Assembly: GCA_014874475.1 (NCBI GenBank)
Contig: JADBJJ010000012.1
Coordinates: forward strand, 62,001 to 126,000
Source of the DNA: Chloroflexota bacterium
GTDB lineage: Bacteria > Chloroflexota > Anaerolineae > B4-G1 > DUEL01
Direction: 5' to 3'
DNA length: 64,000 nt
Shown here: piece by piece, positions 1-7,587 of the stretch
How the letters are laid out: the number at the start of each line of letters is the position of its first letter
How positions within the stretch are numbered: position 1 is the first letter of the stretch
Position numbers and translations under genes: made by a program
The notes under the pieces: generated by a model
The model's input: the letters and a program-made list of their open reading frames with translations, nothing else
What the model was told of the DNA's origin: nothing
Databases searched by the model: none

Positions 1-2418
1 CCGGTGCCGCCGACGCCCACGCCAGCCCCTCGCTACGGTGCCTGGCTGGATGAGGTTGTCTTCATCGGTATCGGTGGCGATGAGAATGCGCTGCCCCGGC
101 TGGAAGGTGGAGACATTGACCTCTACGGCCACGGGATCGGCGGCCCCGAGAACCTGGCTAAGGTGAAGGCAAACCCGGATCTGACCTATACTATGGCCTT
201 CGGGTCGTACAACGAAATCACCTTCAACCCGATTCTGAAGTTCAAAGATGGCCGCCTCAACCCCTTCGGTGACCCCCAGATTCGCGAGGCTATGAACTGG
301 GCGGTGGACCGGAACTACATCGTCCAGGAAATCTTCGGCGGTTTGGCGACCTCCAAACTCCTGCCTCTGGTCTCCGCCTTCCCGGACTATGTCCGCTACA
401 TCGACGTCGTGCGGGCCCTGGAGGCCAAGTACGCCTACAACCTTGATAGAGCCAAGGAGGTCATCTCCCAGCGAATGACCGAACTGGGCGCCGAACTGGG
501 GCCAGACGGGAAGTGGACCTACGAAGGGGAAACCATCACCCTCGTCTTCATTATCCGGACCGAGGACCAGCGGAAAATCATCGGCGACTACGTCTCCAAC
601 CAACTGGAGGCTCTGGGCTTTGCGGTGGACCGCCAGTATAAGACCCGGACGGAAGCCTCCCCCATCTGGGTCGGGTCGGATCCGGCGGAGGGTCTGTGGC
701 ATTTGTACACTGGCGGGTGGATCACCACTGTGGTAGAGCGGGATGCAGGCAGTAACTTCGCCTTCTTCTATACGAACCTGTTATACCCTATCCCGCTACA
801 TCAGGCCTACACGCCCAGCGAGGAGTTCTTTAATGTCGCCCAGCGGCTCGCCAACAACGACTTCAAGTCTATGGCAGAGCGGGACGAACTCTTCCGGAAA
901 GCGTTGGAACTGGCTATGCAGGACTCGGTCCGGGTCTGGCTGGTGGACCAGTTCTCCTTCACGCCGCGCCTGGCGAAACTGGAAGTGGCGGCCGACCTAG
1001 CAGGTGGGGTGGAGGGCTCCCAGTTGTGGCCGATGACCCTGCGCTGGAAGGATCAGGTGGGCGGCAGGGTCCGCTGGGGTCAGCCAGACGTGCTAATTGA
1101 CCCCTGGAACCCCATCGGTGGCTCCAACTGGGTCTACGACACCGATGTCCAGCGGGCTCTCGGCGAGTACGCAGTGGTCTCCGATCCCTACACCGGTCTG
1201 TTCCTGCCGAACCGCATTGAGAAGGCCGAGGTGGTGGTCAAGGAAGGGCTGCCGGTCGCCAAGACGCTGGACTGGGTGAGCCTCCAATTCGCCCCGGAGA
1301 TCCAAGTGCCGGCCGACGCCTGGGTGGACTGGGATGCGGCCAATCAGAAGTTCATCACTGCCGGCGAGAAATTCACCGAGACCCAGACCGCCAACGTCAA
1401 GGTAACGGTCTACTATCCGGCGGACCTCTTCCAGAAGGTCAAGTGGCACGACGGGAGCCCGTTGACCATCGGGGACTTCCTCATGACGATGATTATGACC
1501 TTTGACCCCGGCAAGGAGGAGAGCCCCATCTTTGACGAGGCTCAGAAGAGCGCCCTGGACAACTTCCTGACCCACTTCAAGGGTGTCCGCATCGTCTCCA
1601 CCGACCCGTTGGTCATTGAGACGTACGATGACCTCTTCTACCTGGACGCCGAAAACAACGTCACTGCCGCCACCACCTGGTGGCCGTACTACTCCTACGG
1701 TCAGGCGCCGTGGCACGCCTTGGCTATGGGCTATCTGGCCGAGGCCAATAAGGAACTGGCCTTCACCAGCGACAAGGCGACCGCTCTGGAGGTGGAGTGG
1801 ATGTCCTTCGTCGCCGGGCCGAGCCTGGATATCCTGAAGAAGTATCTGGACCAGGCGGCGGCGGAGAAGTTCATCCCCTACGCGCCCACGCTGGGCCAGT
1901 TCGTGACGGCCGAAGAGGCAGCAGCCCGCTACGCCAATATGGCCAAGTGGTATGACCAGTACAAGCACTTCTGGGTCGGTACCGGGCCCTTCTATTTGGC
2001 CCAGGTGGATGCCACCGCTAAGACGTTGCTGCTGAAGCGCAACGAGGCTTACCCCGACCCGGCGGAGAAGTGGGCCGGCTTCGGCGTGCCGAAGATCCCG
2101 GTGGTGGAGGTGGAAGGCCCCGGTCAGGTGACCAAGGGTCAGGAGGCGAAGTACGACGTGTACGTGACCTTTGAAGAGGAGCCGTACCCGTCGGACGAAA
2201 TCGCCAACATCGTCTACTTGATCTTTGACAGCCAGGGCAACCTGCTGACGAAGGGCAACGCCGCTTTCGTTGCGGAGGGCCAGTACCAGATAGTCCTCTC
2301 CGGCGATGTCACCTCCCAGTTCCCCGCTGGCGCGGCGAAGATGGAGGTGGCGGCTACCTCCAAGATAGTCAGCACGCCAGCCTACGGCACGGTTGAGTTC
2401 GTCGTGGTGGCTCCATAG
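1..2418 (+). CDS. Oligopeptide-type ABC transporter substrate-binding protein (5' partial)
   Basis: The reading frame is open from the first base, so the N-terminus and signal peptide lie outside the window; more than 800 residues are visible. The family-5 solute-binding fold is recognisable: a segment reading PQIREAMNWAVDRNYIV near residue 95 is the typical 'first-residues-of-the-helix' signature, and a second one, KWHDGSPLTIGDFL, is near residue 483. It would bind peptides or similar ligands outside the membrane and deliver them to the permeases encoded next (2773 and 3907). It is longer than the usual 500-600 residues; C-terminal residues from about 700 look like a beta-sandwich extension. 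It ends at a terminator, while the permeases have their own promoter. Confidence 0.88.
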   Translation, partial: PVPPTPTPAPRYGAWLDEVVFIGIGGDENALPRLEGGDIDLYGHGIGGPENLAKVKANPDLTYTMAFGSYNEITFNPILKFKDGRLNPFGDPQIREAMNWAVDRNYIVQEIFGGLATSKLLPLVSAFPDYVRYIDVVRALEAKYAYNLDRAKEVISQRMTELGAELGPDGKWTYEGETITLVFIIRTEDQRKIIGDYVSNQLEALGFAVDRQYKTRTEASPIWVGSDPAEGLWHLYTGGWITTVVERDAGSNFAFFYTNLLYPIPLHQAYTPSEEFFNVAQRLANNDFKSMAERDELFRKALELAMQDSVRVWLVDQFSFTPRLAKLEVAADLAGGVEGSQLWPMTLRWKDQVGGRVRWGQPDVLIDPWNPIGGSNWVYDTDVQRALGEYAVVSDPYTGLFLPNRIEKAEVVVKEGLPVAKTLDWVSLQFAPEIQVPADAWVDWDAANQKFITAGEKFTETQTANVKVTVYYPADLFQKVKWHDGSPLTIGDFLMTMIMTFDPGKEESPIFDEAQKSALDNFLTHFKGVRIVSTDPLVIETYDDLFYLDAENNVTAATTWWPYYSYGQAPWHALAMGYLAEANKELAFTSDKATALEVEWMSFVAGPSLDILKKYLDQAAAEKFIPYAPTLGQFVTAEEAAARYANMAKWYDQYKHFWVGTGPFYLAQVDATAKTLLLKRNEAYPDPAEKWAGFGVPKIPVVEVEGPGQVTKGQEAKYDVYVTFEEEPYPSDEIANIVYLIFDSQGNLLTKGNAAFVAEGQYQIVLSGDVTSQFPAGAAKMEVAATSKIVSTPAYGTVEFVVVAP

Positions 2419-2463
2419 TCTGCTAGGGCCGACCACAGGATAGCATAGTGTTGAGGAAGCGCG

Positions 2464-2511
2464 AGCCCGATGGGGGTCATCCGGGATCACTTCGCCCCCG
2501 TCGGGCTTTTC
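2464..2511 (+). terminator. Intrinsic terminator after the binding-protein gene
   Basis: A 13-bp stem (2464-2476 with 2495-2507, one G-T wobble) is followed by TTTTCTT. It lies 46 bases after the stop codon and separates the abundant binding protein from the membrane components. The rest of the 354-base gap to 2773 holds only the promoter listed next. Confidence 0.85.
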
Positions 2512-2655
2512 TTACAAAAAAGCAACCCCGCCCGGACGCAAACGGCCAGGTCCAGGAAACGAAGCCCTCCGGGCTATTCAGCCTCTGGAGGGGCGCTTCG
2601 CAAGGTGAGATCAGCCGTTTTGCGACTTAACGTATTATTCCGGCCATAGCCTCTT

Positions 2656-2685
2656 TTGACTCCTATCATCCCCAGTCGGTAGAAT
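2656..2685 (+). promoter_or_regulatory. Sigma-70-like promoter for the permease/ATPase genes
   Basis: TTGACT at 2656-2661 and TAGAAT at 2680-2685 with an 18-base spacer, about 80 bases before the first permease start. It would let the transporter core be expressed apart from the binding protein. Confidence 0.6.
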
Positions 2686-2772
2686 GAGGAGGCGGCGGGC
2701 GGAAAGGGGTGCTCAAATATTTGATTTCGGGCAGCAGAGTTTGAACCAGTCGGATTTGTAAGGGGGATTCCA

Positions 2773-3891
2773 ATGTCTGATCAGGTTCTGGCGATTCCGC
2801 GGAAGAGAGCCGGTACATCCTTTGTGCAGAGCAGCATGGTTCGCGTCCTGCGATACACTCTGGTGCGTGGGGTCACTCTGTTCATCACCGTGCTCGTCGG
2901 AGTCTACCTGACGGTCCTGGTCGCCAATATGGGCGGCTACGTGGACCAGATTCGCAAAGGGGAAATCCGGGAGAACATCATGATTCAGGTGATGAACAAC
3001 CCGGCGCTCCGGAATTTGAGCCCGGACGCTAAGCGACAACTGGTTGAAGAGAGGGTTCGCCTGGAGGAGCGCCGGCTGGGTCTGGATCAACCTTTCCTGA
3101 TTCGGAGTTTTCGGTTTCTGGAAAACGCGCTCACCCTGCGCCTGGGTTTCGCCCAGTTGATGAACAGCGACTCCGGCTCCCGGCAGGTGAAGTTGATCCT
3201 CCTGGAGCGATTGCCCGCAACACTTCTGCTCTTCGGTACGGCTAACCTTTTCATTTTCTTTCTGAGCCTTTTTCTTGCCCTCATTCTCTCCCGCCAATAC
3301 GGGAGTTTGTGGGACCGGTTGTTTGTGGTTCTTTCGCCCACCTCTTCGGCGCCCGGGTGGTTCTACGGCATCTTCCTGATCCTCATCTTCGCAGGCTGGT
3401 TGCGCCTTCTGCCCTTCGGTGATCTGGTGGATGCTCCGGCGCCTCAATCACGCATCCTCTACGCGCTGAGCGTGGGGAAGCATATGATTTTGCCAATTAT
3501 GGCGCTGACGTTGAGTTCCATCTTCCTCAGCGTCTACAGTTGGCGGACGTTCTTCCTGATTTACTCCAGCGAAGATTACGTGGAACTGGCGAAAGCCAAG
3601 GGGCTGAGCGGACGGACCATTGAGCGACGCTACATCCTGCGGCCCACCCTTCCCACCATCGTGACCAACTTCCTGCTGACGATCATCAGCCTGTGGACGG
3701 GCGCCCCGATTTTTGAGACGGTCTTCAACTGGCCCGGCCTGGGACGGGCGCTCTACCAAGCGGTGGGCTTGTTTGACGTCCCCGTCATCGTGGGCTCCAC
3801 AGTGATTTTCGCCTACCTCCTGGCGGTTACCGTCTTTCTGCTGGATATCATCTACGCCATCCTGGACCCACGAGTTCGGGTCGGCGCATAA
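2773..3891 (+). CDS. ABC transporter permease, DppB/OppB type
   Basis: Inner-membrane channel subunit of the peptide-type importer, 372 residues. A first membrane helix (about residues 35-57) is followed by an external/charged segment and then five more helices from about residue 148. The EAA-type loop is visible around residues 275-300 (DYVELAKAKGLSGRTIERRYILRPTLP split over the coupling helix). The start ATG is preceded by AAGGGGG. It pairs with the permease 15 bases downstream and the two ATPases after it. The segment between helices 1 and 2 is longer than in Escherichia coli DppB. Confidence 0.9.
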   Translation: MSDQVLAIPRKRAGTSFVQSSMVRVLRYTLVRGVTLFITVLVGVYLTVLVANMGGYVDQIRKGEIRENIMIQVMNNPALRNLSPDAKRQLVEERVRLEERRLGLDQPFLIRSFRFLENALTLRLGFAQLMNSDSGSRQVKLILLERLPATLLLFGTANLFIFFLSLFLALILSRQYGSLWDRLFVVLSPTSSAPGWFYGIFLILIFAGWLRLLPFGDLVDAPAPQSRILYALSVGKHMILPIMALTLSSIFLSVYSWRTFFLIYSSEDYVELAKAKGLSGRTIERRYILRPTLPTIVTNFLLTIISLWTGAPIFETVFNWPGLGRALYQAVGLFDVPVIVGSTVIFAYLLAVTVFLLDIIYAILDPRVRVGA

Positions 3892-3906
3892 CGAGGGAAT
3901 GAGAGG

Positions 3907-5265
3907 ATGCAAACCGTAAAGGATGCACTTCGGGAAATTCGGCGATACCCTTCGGCTATTGTAGGGTTACTCATCGTCATCCTGCTGGTCGTTCTTTCCG
4001 TTTACGTGGTCATTGCAATTCCCTACCAGGAAGCCATCACCCTCTGGCGCGGTGGGGATGACATCTGGCGTAGCCTGCCCCGAACCGTCCCACCAGCGTG
4101 GATCAATCACTTCCGGTCGCAGAAATTGCCGGAGACCATCGCTCTGGATTCCCGCAAAGGGGCTGCGGAGCGCCATGAGGCCCCCCTGGGCGATGGCAAG
4201 TCCATCACGCTCCTCTACTCCTTTGACTACCAGGCAGATGACTTTCCGCGAGAGATCAACATCTTCTTTGAGACCTCCTTTAAAGAGCGAGCGCCTTTCG
4301 CTTCCATCACGTGGTATACACCCGATGGGCGGGAAATCTCCATTGCGGATATTGCCCTCTCGGTAGGTTCCAGCAGTTACCGCTTCAATCAGGACGATAA
4401 ACTGCTCCGCCGAATCCGGCGTCAGGTTGGAGACGTGCCGGTGGAGGTGGGGCTCCTTGTAGCCCCCGATCCGGGGGAAAACCCGCAACCGCTGAAAGGG
4501 ACCTACCAGGTAAAAATCCAGGTCACGGCGTTTGACCCGGAGACCCAATTGGATGCCGAACTGGTCGTTTATGGAAAAGTTCACGGCATCGCCGGCACTG
4601 ACCACCTGCGGCGCGACCTGAAAATCGCCCTTCTCTGGGGCGCACCGGTGGCCCTGGCTTTCGGCCTGCTGGCTGCTGCTGGCACTACCATCACCACGAT
4701 GATTATTGCGGCTATCGGCGTCTGGTTCAGCGGGTTGGTGGATAACCTGGTTCAGCGCATCACCGAGGTCGTAATGATGCTCCCCCTGCTCCCCATCCTG
4801 ATTATGGTGGGCACCTTCTACTCCCGGAGCATCTGGATCATCCTGGGGGTCACCATCTTGCTGAGTGTCTTCGGGAGCGGTATCAAGACCTACCGGGCCG
4901 TCTTCCTGCAAGTTCGGGAATCCCCCTACGTGGAGGCTGCCCAGGCCTATGGCGCCGGGGACTGGCGGATCATCTTCCGGTACTTGGTACCCCGGATTGT
5001 GCCGATGCTGATCCCCAATCTGGTCACGCTGATCCCGTCCTACGTTTTCTTGGAAGCCTCTCTGGCTGTGCTGGGGCTGGGTGACCCCCAGTTGCCCACG
5101 TGGGGGAAGGTCATCCAGGACGCCGTGGCTAACGGCGCGCCGTACAAAGCGCTCTACTATTGGGTCCTGGAGCCAGCCGTCCTCCTGATGATTACCGGTC
5201 TGGGTTTTGCTATGCTGGGCTTCTCCCTGGACCGCATCTTCAATCCACGCCTGCGGGAGATGTAG
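3907..5265 (+). CDS. ABC transporter permease, DppC/OppC type, with large inserted domain
   Basis: Second channel subunit, 452 residues. Helix 1 is at about residues 17-37, then roughly 175 residues of soluble beta-rich sequence before the remaining helices begin near residue 230. The EAA coupling loop (SPYVEAAQAYGAGDWRIIFRY, read in two parts) is near residue 340. Typical DppC proteins are about 300 residues, so the soluble insertion between helix 1 and helix 2 is unusual and would lie outside the membrane, perhaps docking the oversized binding protein. The stop codon is two bases before the next start, implying coupled translation. Confidence 0.88.
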   Translation: MQTVKDALREIRRYPSAIVGLLIVILLVVLSVYVVIAIPYQEAITLWRGGDDIWRSLPRTVPPAWINHFRSQKLPETIALDSRKGAAERHEAPLGDGKSITLLYSFDYQADDFPREINIFFETSFKERAPFASITWYTPDGREISIADIALSVGSSSYRFNQDDKLLRRIRRQVGDVPVEVGLLVAPDPGENPQPLKGTYQVKIQVTAFDPETQLDAELVVYGKVHGIAGTDHLRRDLKIALLWGAPVALAFGLLAAAGTTITTMIIAAIGVWFSGLVDNLVQRITEVVMMLPLLPILIMVGTFYSRSIWIILGVTILLSVFGSGIKTYRAVFLQVRESPYVEAAQAYGAGDWRIIFRYLVPRIVPMLIPNLVTLIPSYVFLEASLAVLGLGDPQLPTWGKVIQDAVANGAPYKALYYWVLEPAVLLMITGLGFAMLGFSLDRIFNPRLREM

Positions 5266-5267
5266 CC

Positions 5268-6230
5268 ATGCGCGAAAGGGAACCGGTTCTGCGAGCAGAG
5301 GATCTGGTTTTGTATTTTGTCACCACCAAAGGAGTGGTGCAGGCGGTGGATAAGGTCAACCTGTCTATCCCTCACAATCAGGCCATTGTGGTCTTGGGGG
5401 AATCGGGATGTGGCAAAAGTTCGCTGGCGCGAGCCCTTCTCCGCCTGTTGCCGAGAAATGTGTACCGGTACTCGGGCAAAGTCTATCTGGACGGCCGGAA
5501 TGTGATGGAACTGGATGAGGAAAACTTTGCCCGCGAAGTCCGGTGGATGAGCATTTCTATGGTCCCCCAGGCCGCGATGAACGCTCTCAATCCAGTGCTG
5601 CGGGTGGGGGACCAGGTGGCGGAGCCCGCCATCCTCCATCTGGGAGTGAGCAAAGATGAGGCCTGGGATATGGCCCGTAAGATGTTTGACTACGTAGGCG
5701 TCCCGGAAGGGTTTCTGCAGCGGTATCCCTTTGAACTCAGCGGAGGGATGCGGCAGCGGGTTGCCATCGCGATGGCTCTCATTACGATGCCCAGCCTGAT
5801 TATCCTGGATGAGCCCACTTCCGCTCTGGACGTACTGACCCAGGCCAGCATTATGAACACGCTCAAGCAAATCAAGCAGGAGATGCCCATCAGTTATATG
5901 CTGATCACCCACGACATCGCGACCTCCTCCGACCTGGTGGAGCATGTGGCGGTGATGTACGCCGGACAGATTTTGGAGGTCTCCGCAGCGGAGTTGTTCT
6001 TCAAACAACCGCTCCACCCCTACTCCCGGAAACTGCTGGCGGCAGTGCCACGCCTCTACGAGAAGCAGGCCCTGGAATTCATCCCAGGCAGGCCACCGAG
6101 TTTGCTGAATCCGCCCACGGGCTGCCGCTTCGCTGACCGTTGCCCGTCTCGCTTTGAACGTTGCGACCAGGACCCGCCTACCCTGACGGTAGAGGGTCAT
6201 CTGGTCAAATGCTGGCTCTATGCGGGTTGA
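5268..6230 (+). CDS. Oligopeptide ABC transporter ATPase, DppD type
   Basis: First of two nucleotide-binding subunits, 320 residues. Walker A GESGCGKSS is near residue 45, the signature LSGGMRQRV near residue 160, Walker B LIILDEPTSALD near residue 180. The C-terminal oligopeptide-transporter extension is present with its cysteines (PTGCRFADRC...RC). I chose the ATG at 5268, two bases after the upstream stop, rather than the longer frame from 5160, which would overlap the permease by over 100 bases and has no family support. Confidence 0.92.
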   Translation: MREREPVLRAEDLVLYFVTTKGVVQAVDKVNLSIPHNQAIVVLGESGCGKSSLARALLRLLPRNVYRYSGKVYLDGRNVMELDEENFAREVRWMSISMVPQAAMNALNPVLRVGDQVAEPAILHLGVSKDEAWDMARKMFDYVGVPEGFLQRYPFELSGGMRQRVAIAMALITMPSLIILDEPTSALDVLTQASIMNTLKQIKQEMPISYMLITHDIATSSDLVEHVAVMYAGQILEVSAAELFFKQPLHPYSRKLLAAVPRLYEKQALEFIPGRPPSLLNPPTGCRFADRCPSRFERCDQDPPTLTVEGHLVKCWLYAG

Positions 6231-6268
6231 ACAAGCGCACCGATTGATCTCTGCATCCAGGTGGGAAA

Positions 6269-7288
6269 ATGAACGATTACTGCCCTCTTCCAGAACCTGT
6301 ACCCGGAGTGCCGGAAGATATTCTCCTCTCTGTCCAGAACGTGCGGGTGTGGTTTGAGTTGCGCCGGTTTGGATTGGGCATTGCAGGCTACGTGCGCGCA
6401 GTGGACGGAGTGAGCTTTGACCTTCGTCGGGCGGAGGCTATCGCCATTGTCGGAGAAAGCGGCTGCGGGAAATCCAGCCTGATGCGCACCATTCTGGGCC
6501 TCCACCAGCCCAGGGAGGGCCGCATTCTGTTTGACGGACGGGACATCTCCCGTTTCAGCCGGAAGGAGTTATGCTGGTACCGTAACCGAGTGGGCTACGT
6601 CCAGCAGGACCCTTACGGAGCACTCCCGCCGTTCATGAACACACAGACCCTGCTGGAGGAGCCCCTCATTGTCGCCCGGATGCAGGACCGCTACCAGCGA
6701 GTGGAGCGCATCCGCAAAGCCCTGGAAGAGGTCAAGATGACCCCCGTAGAAGACTTCCTTAGCAAGTTCCCCCATCAGTTGAGCGGGGGGCAGCAGCAGC
6801 GGGTGGTCATCGCACGGGCGATTCTGATGGACCCCCAATTGCTGGTGGCTGATGAGCCCGTCTCTATGCTGGATGCATCAGTGCGGGTGGAGATTCTCAC
6901 CCTGTTGCGGGAGTTGCAGGACCGCCACCGGCTCTCGGTAATGTATATCACCCACGACCTTTCCACCGTCCGTTACTTCTCCGAGCGCATCTTCGTGATG
7001 TACGCGGGCAAGATTGTGGAGAAGGGGCCAGTAGACGACCTAATTCAGAACCCCCGACATCCCTATACCTGGGCACTGCTGGCCGCGATTCCGGAACCCG
7101 ATGCGGAGAACGCAAAGCGGTTCCGGCCGATACCGCCTGGGGAGCCTCCCAGCCTGATTCATCCCCCGCCCGGGTGCCGGTTCCATCCCCGTTGTGAGCG
7201 GATGATTGCCGGATTGTGCGATACCCAGGAACCGCCGGAATTTGAGGTCGGCCCCCAGCACCAGACCGCATGCTGGCTTTACCAATGA
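6269..7288 (+). CDS. Oligopeptide ABC transporter ATPase, DppF type
   Basis: Second ATPase, 339 residues, expected to form a heterodimer with the one encoded at 5268. Walker A GESGCGKSS is near residue 58, signature LSGGQQQRV near residue 170, Walker B LLVADEPVSMLD near residue 191, and the C-terminal cysteine-containing extension PPGCRFHPRC ends the protein. The gene overlaps the next small ORF by four bases (ATGA), so that ORF is probably translated from the same message. Confidence 0.92.
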   Translation: MNDYCPLPEPVPGVPEDILLSVQNVRVWFELRRFGLGIAGYVRAVDGVSFDLRRAEAIAIVGESGCGKSSLMRTILGLHQPREGRILFDGRDISRFSRKELCWYRNRVGYVQQDPYGALPPFMNTQTLLEEPLIVARMQDRYQRVERIRKALEEVKMTPVEDFLSKFPHQLSGGQQQRVVIARAILMDPQLLVADEPVSMLDASVRVEILTLLRELQDRHRLSVMYITHDLSTVRYFSERIFVMYAGKIVEKGPVDDLIQNPRHPYTWALLAAIPEPDAENAKRFRPIPPGEPPSLIHPPPGCRFHPRCERMIAGLCDTQEPPEFEVGPQHQTACWLYQ

Positions 7289-7488
7289 AGATCCCCTCCC
7301 CCTGGAGACTGATCGTTCTGGGCTTTGTCCTGGTAATGGCAGGATGGATACTCCCATTCCTGATGGTGATTCACTGGATTCCGTCCACTCTCTTCCTGAA
7401 CTTCTTTGCGTATATCGCCTCCGTCTTAGGCCTCTTCCTGGGCATCTGGGGCGCAGCGCTTTATGCCCAGTCCAGGAGAAAAAGGTAG
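7285..7488 (+). CDS. Small two-helix membrane protein at the end of the ABC operon
   Basis: 67 residues starting at the ATG that overlaps the preceding stop codon (ATGA). Two hydrophobic segments are visible, about residues 6-27 and 34-57, with a short basic C-terminus (QSRRKR). It resembles no family I can name. Its position as last gene before a strong terminator, and the translational coupling, make it a real gene; an accessory role for the transporter is only a guess. Confidence 0.6.
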   Translation: MKIPSPWRLIVLGFVLVMAGWILPFLMVIHWIPSTLFLNFFAYIASVLGLFLGIWGAALYAQSRRKR

Positions 7489-7511
7489 AGCGGAGCCGCA
7501 CGGGAATGGAG

Positions 7512-7550
7512 AATACAAAGAGGTTCTGCAAAGCAGAACCTCTTTGTATT
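7512..7550. terminator. Bidirectional intrinsic terminator between convergent transcripts
   Basis: A perfect 18-bp stem (7512-7529 with 7533-7550) closes on an AAA loop, with A/T-rich outer ends in both directions. It stops the ABC operon on the plus strand and the oxidoreductase gene on the minus strand. Confidence 0.9.
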
Positions 7551-7587
7551 TCCCACGCGGGGGATGAGAGTCGGGGGATTTTGCCGG

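Noticed and set aside
1093-2490. Long antisense open frames over the binding-protein gene (and similar ones over most genes)
   Set aside because: They arise from high third-position GC in the true gene and show no protein motifs.
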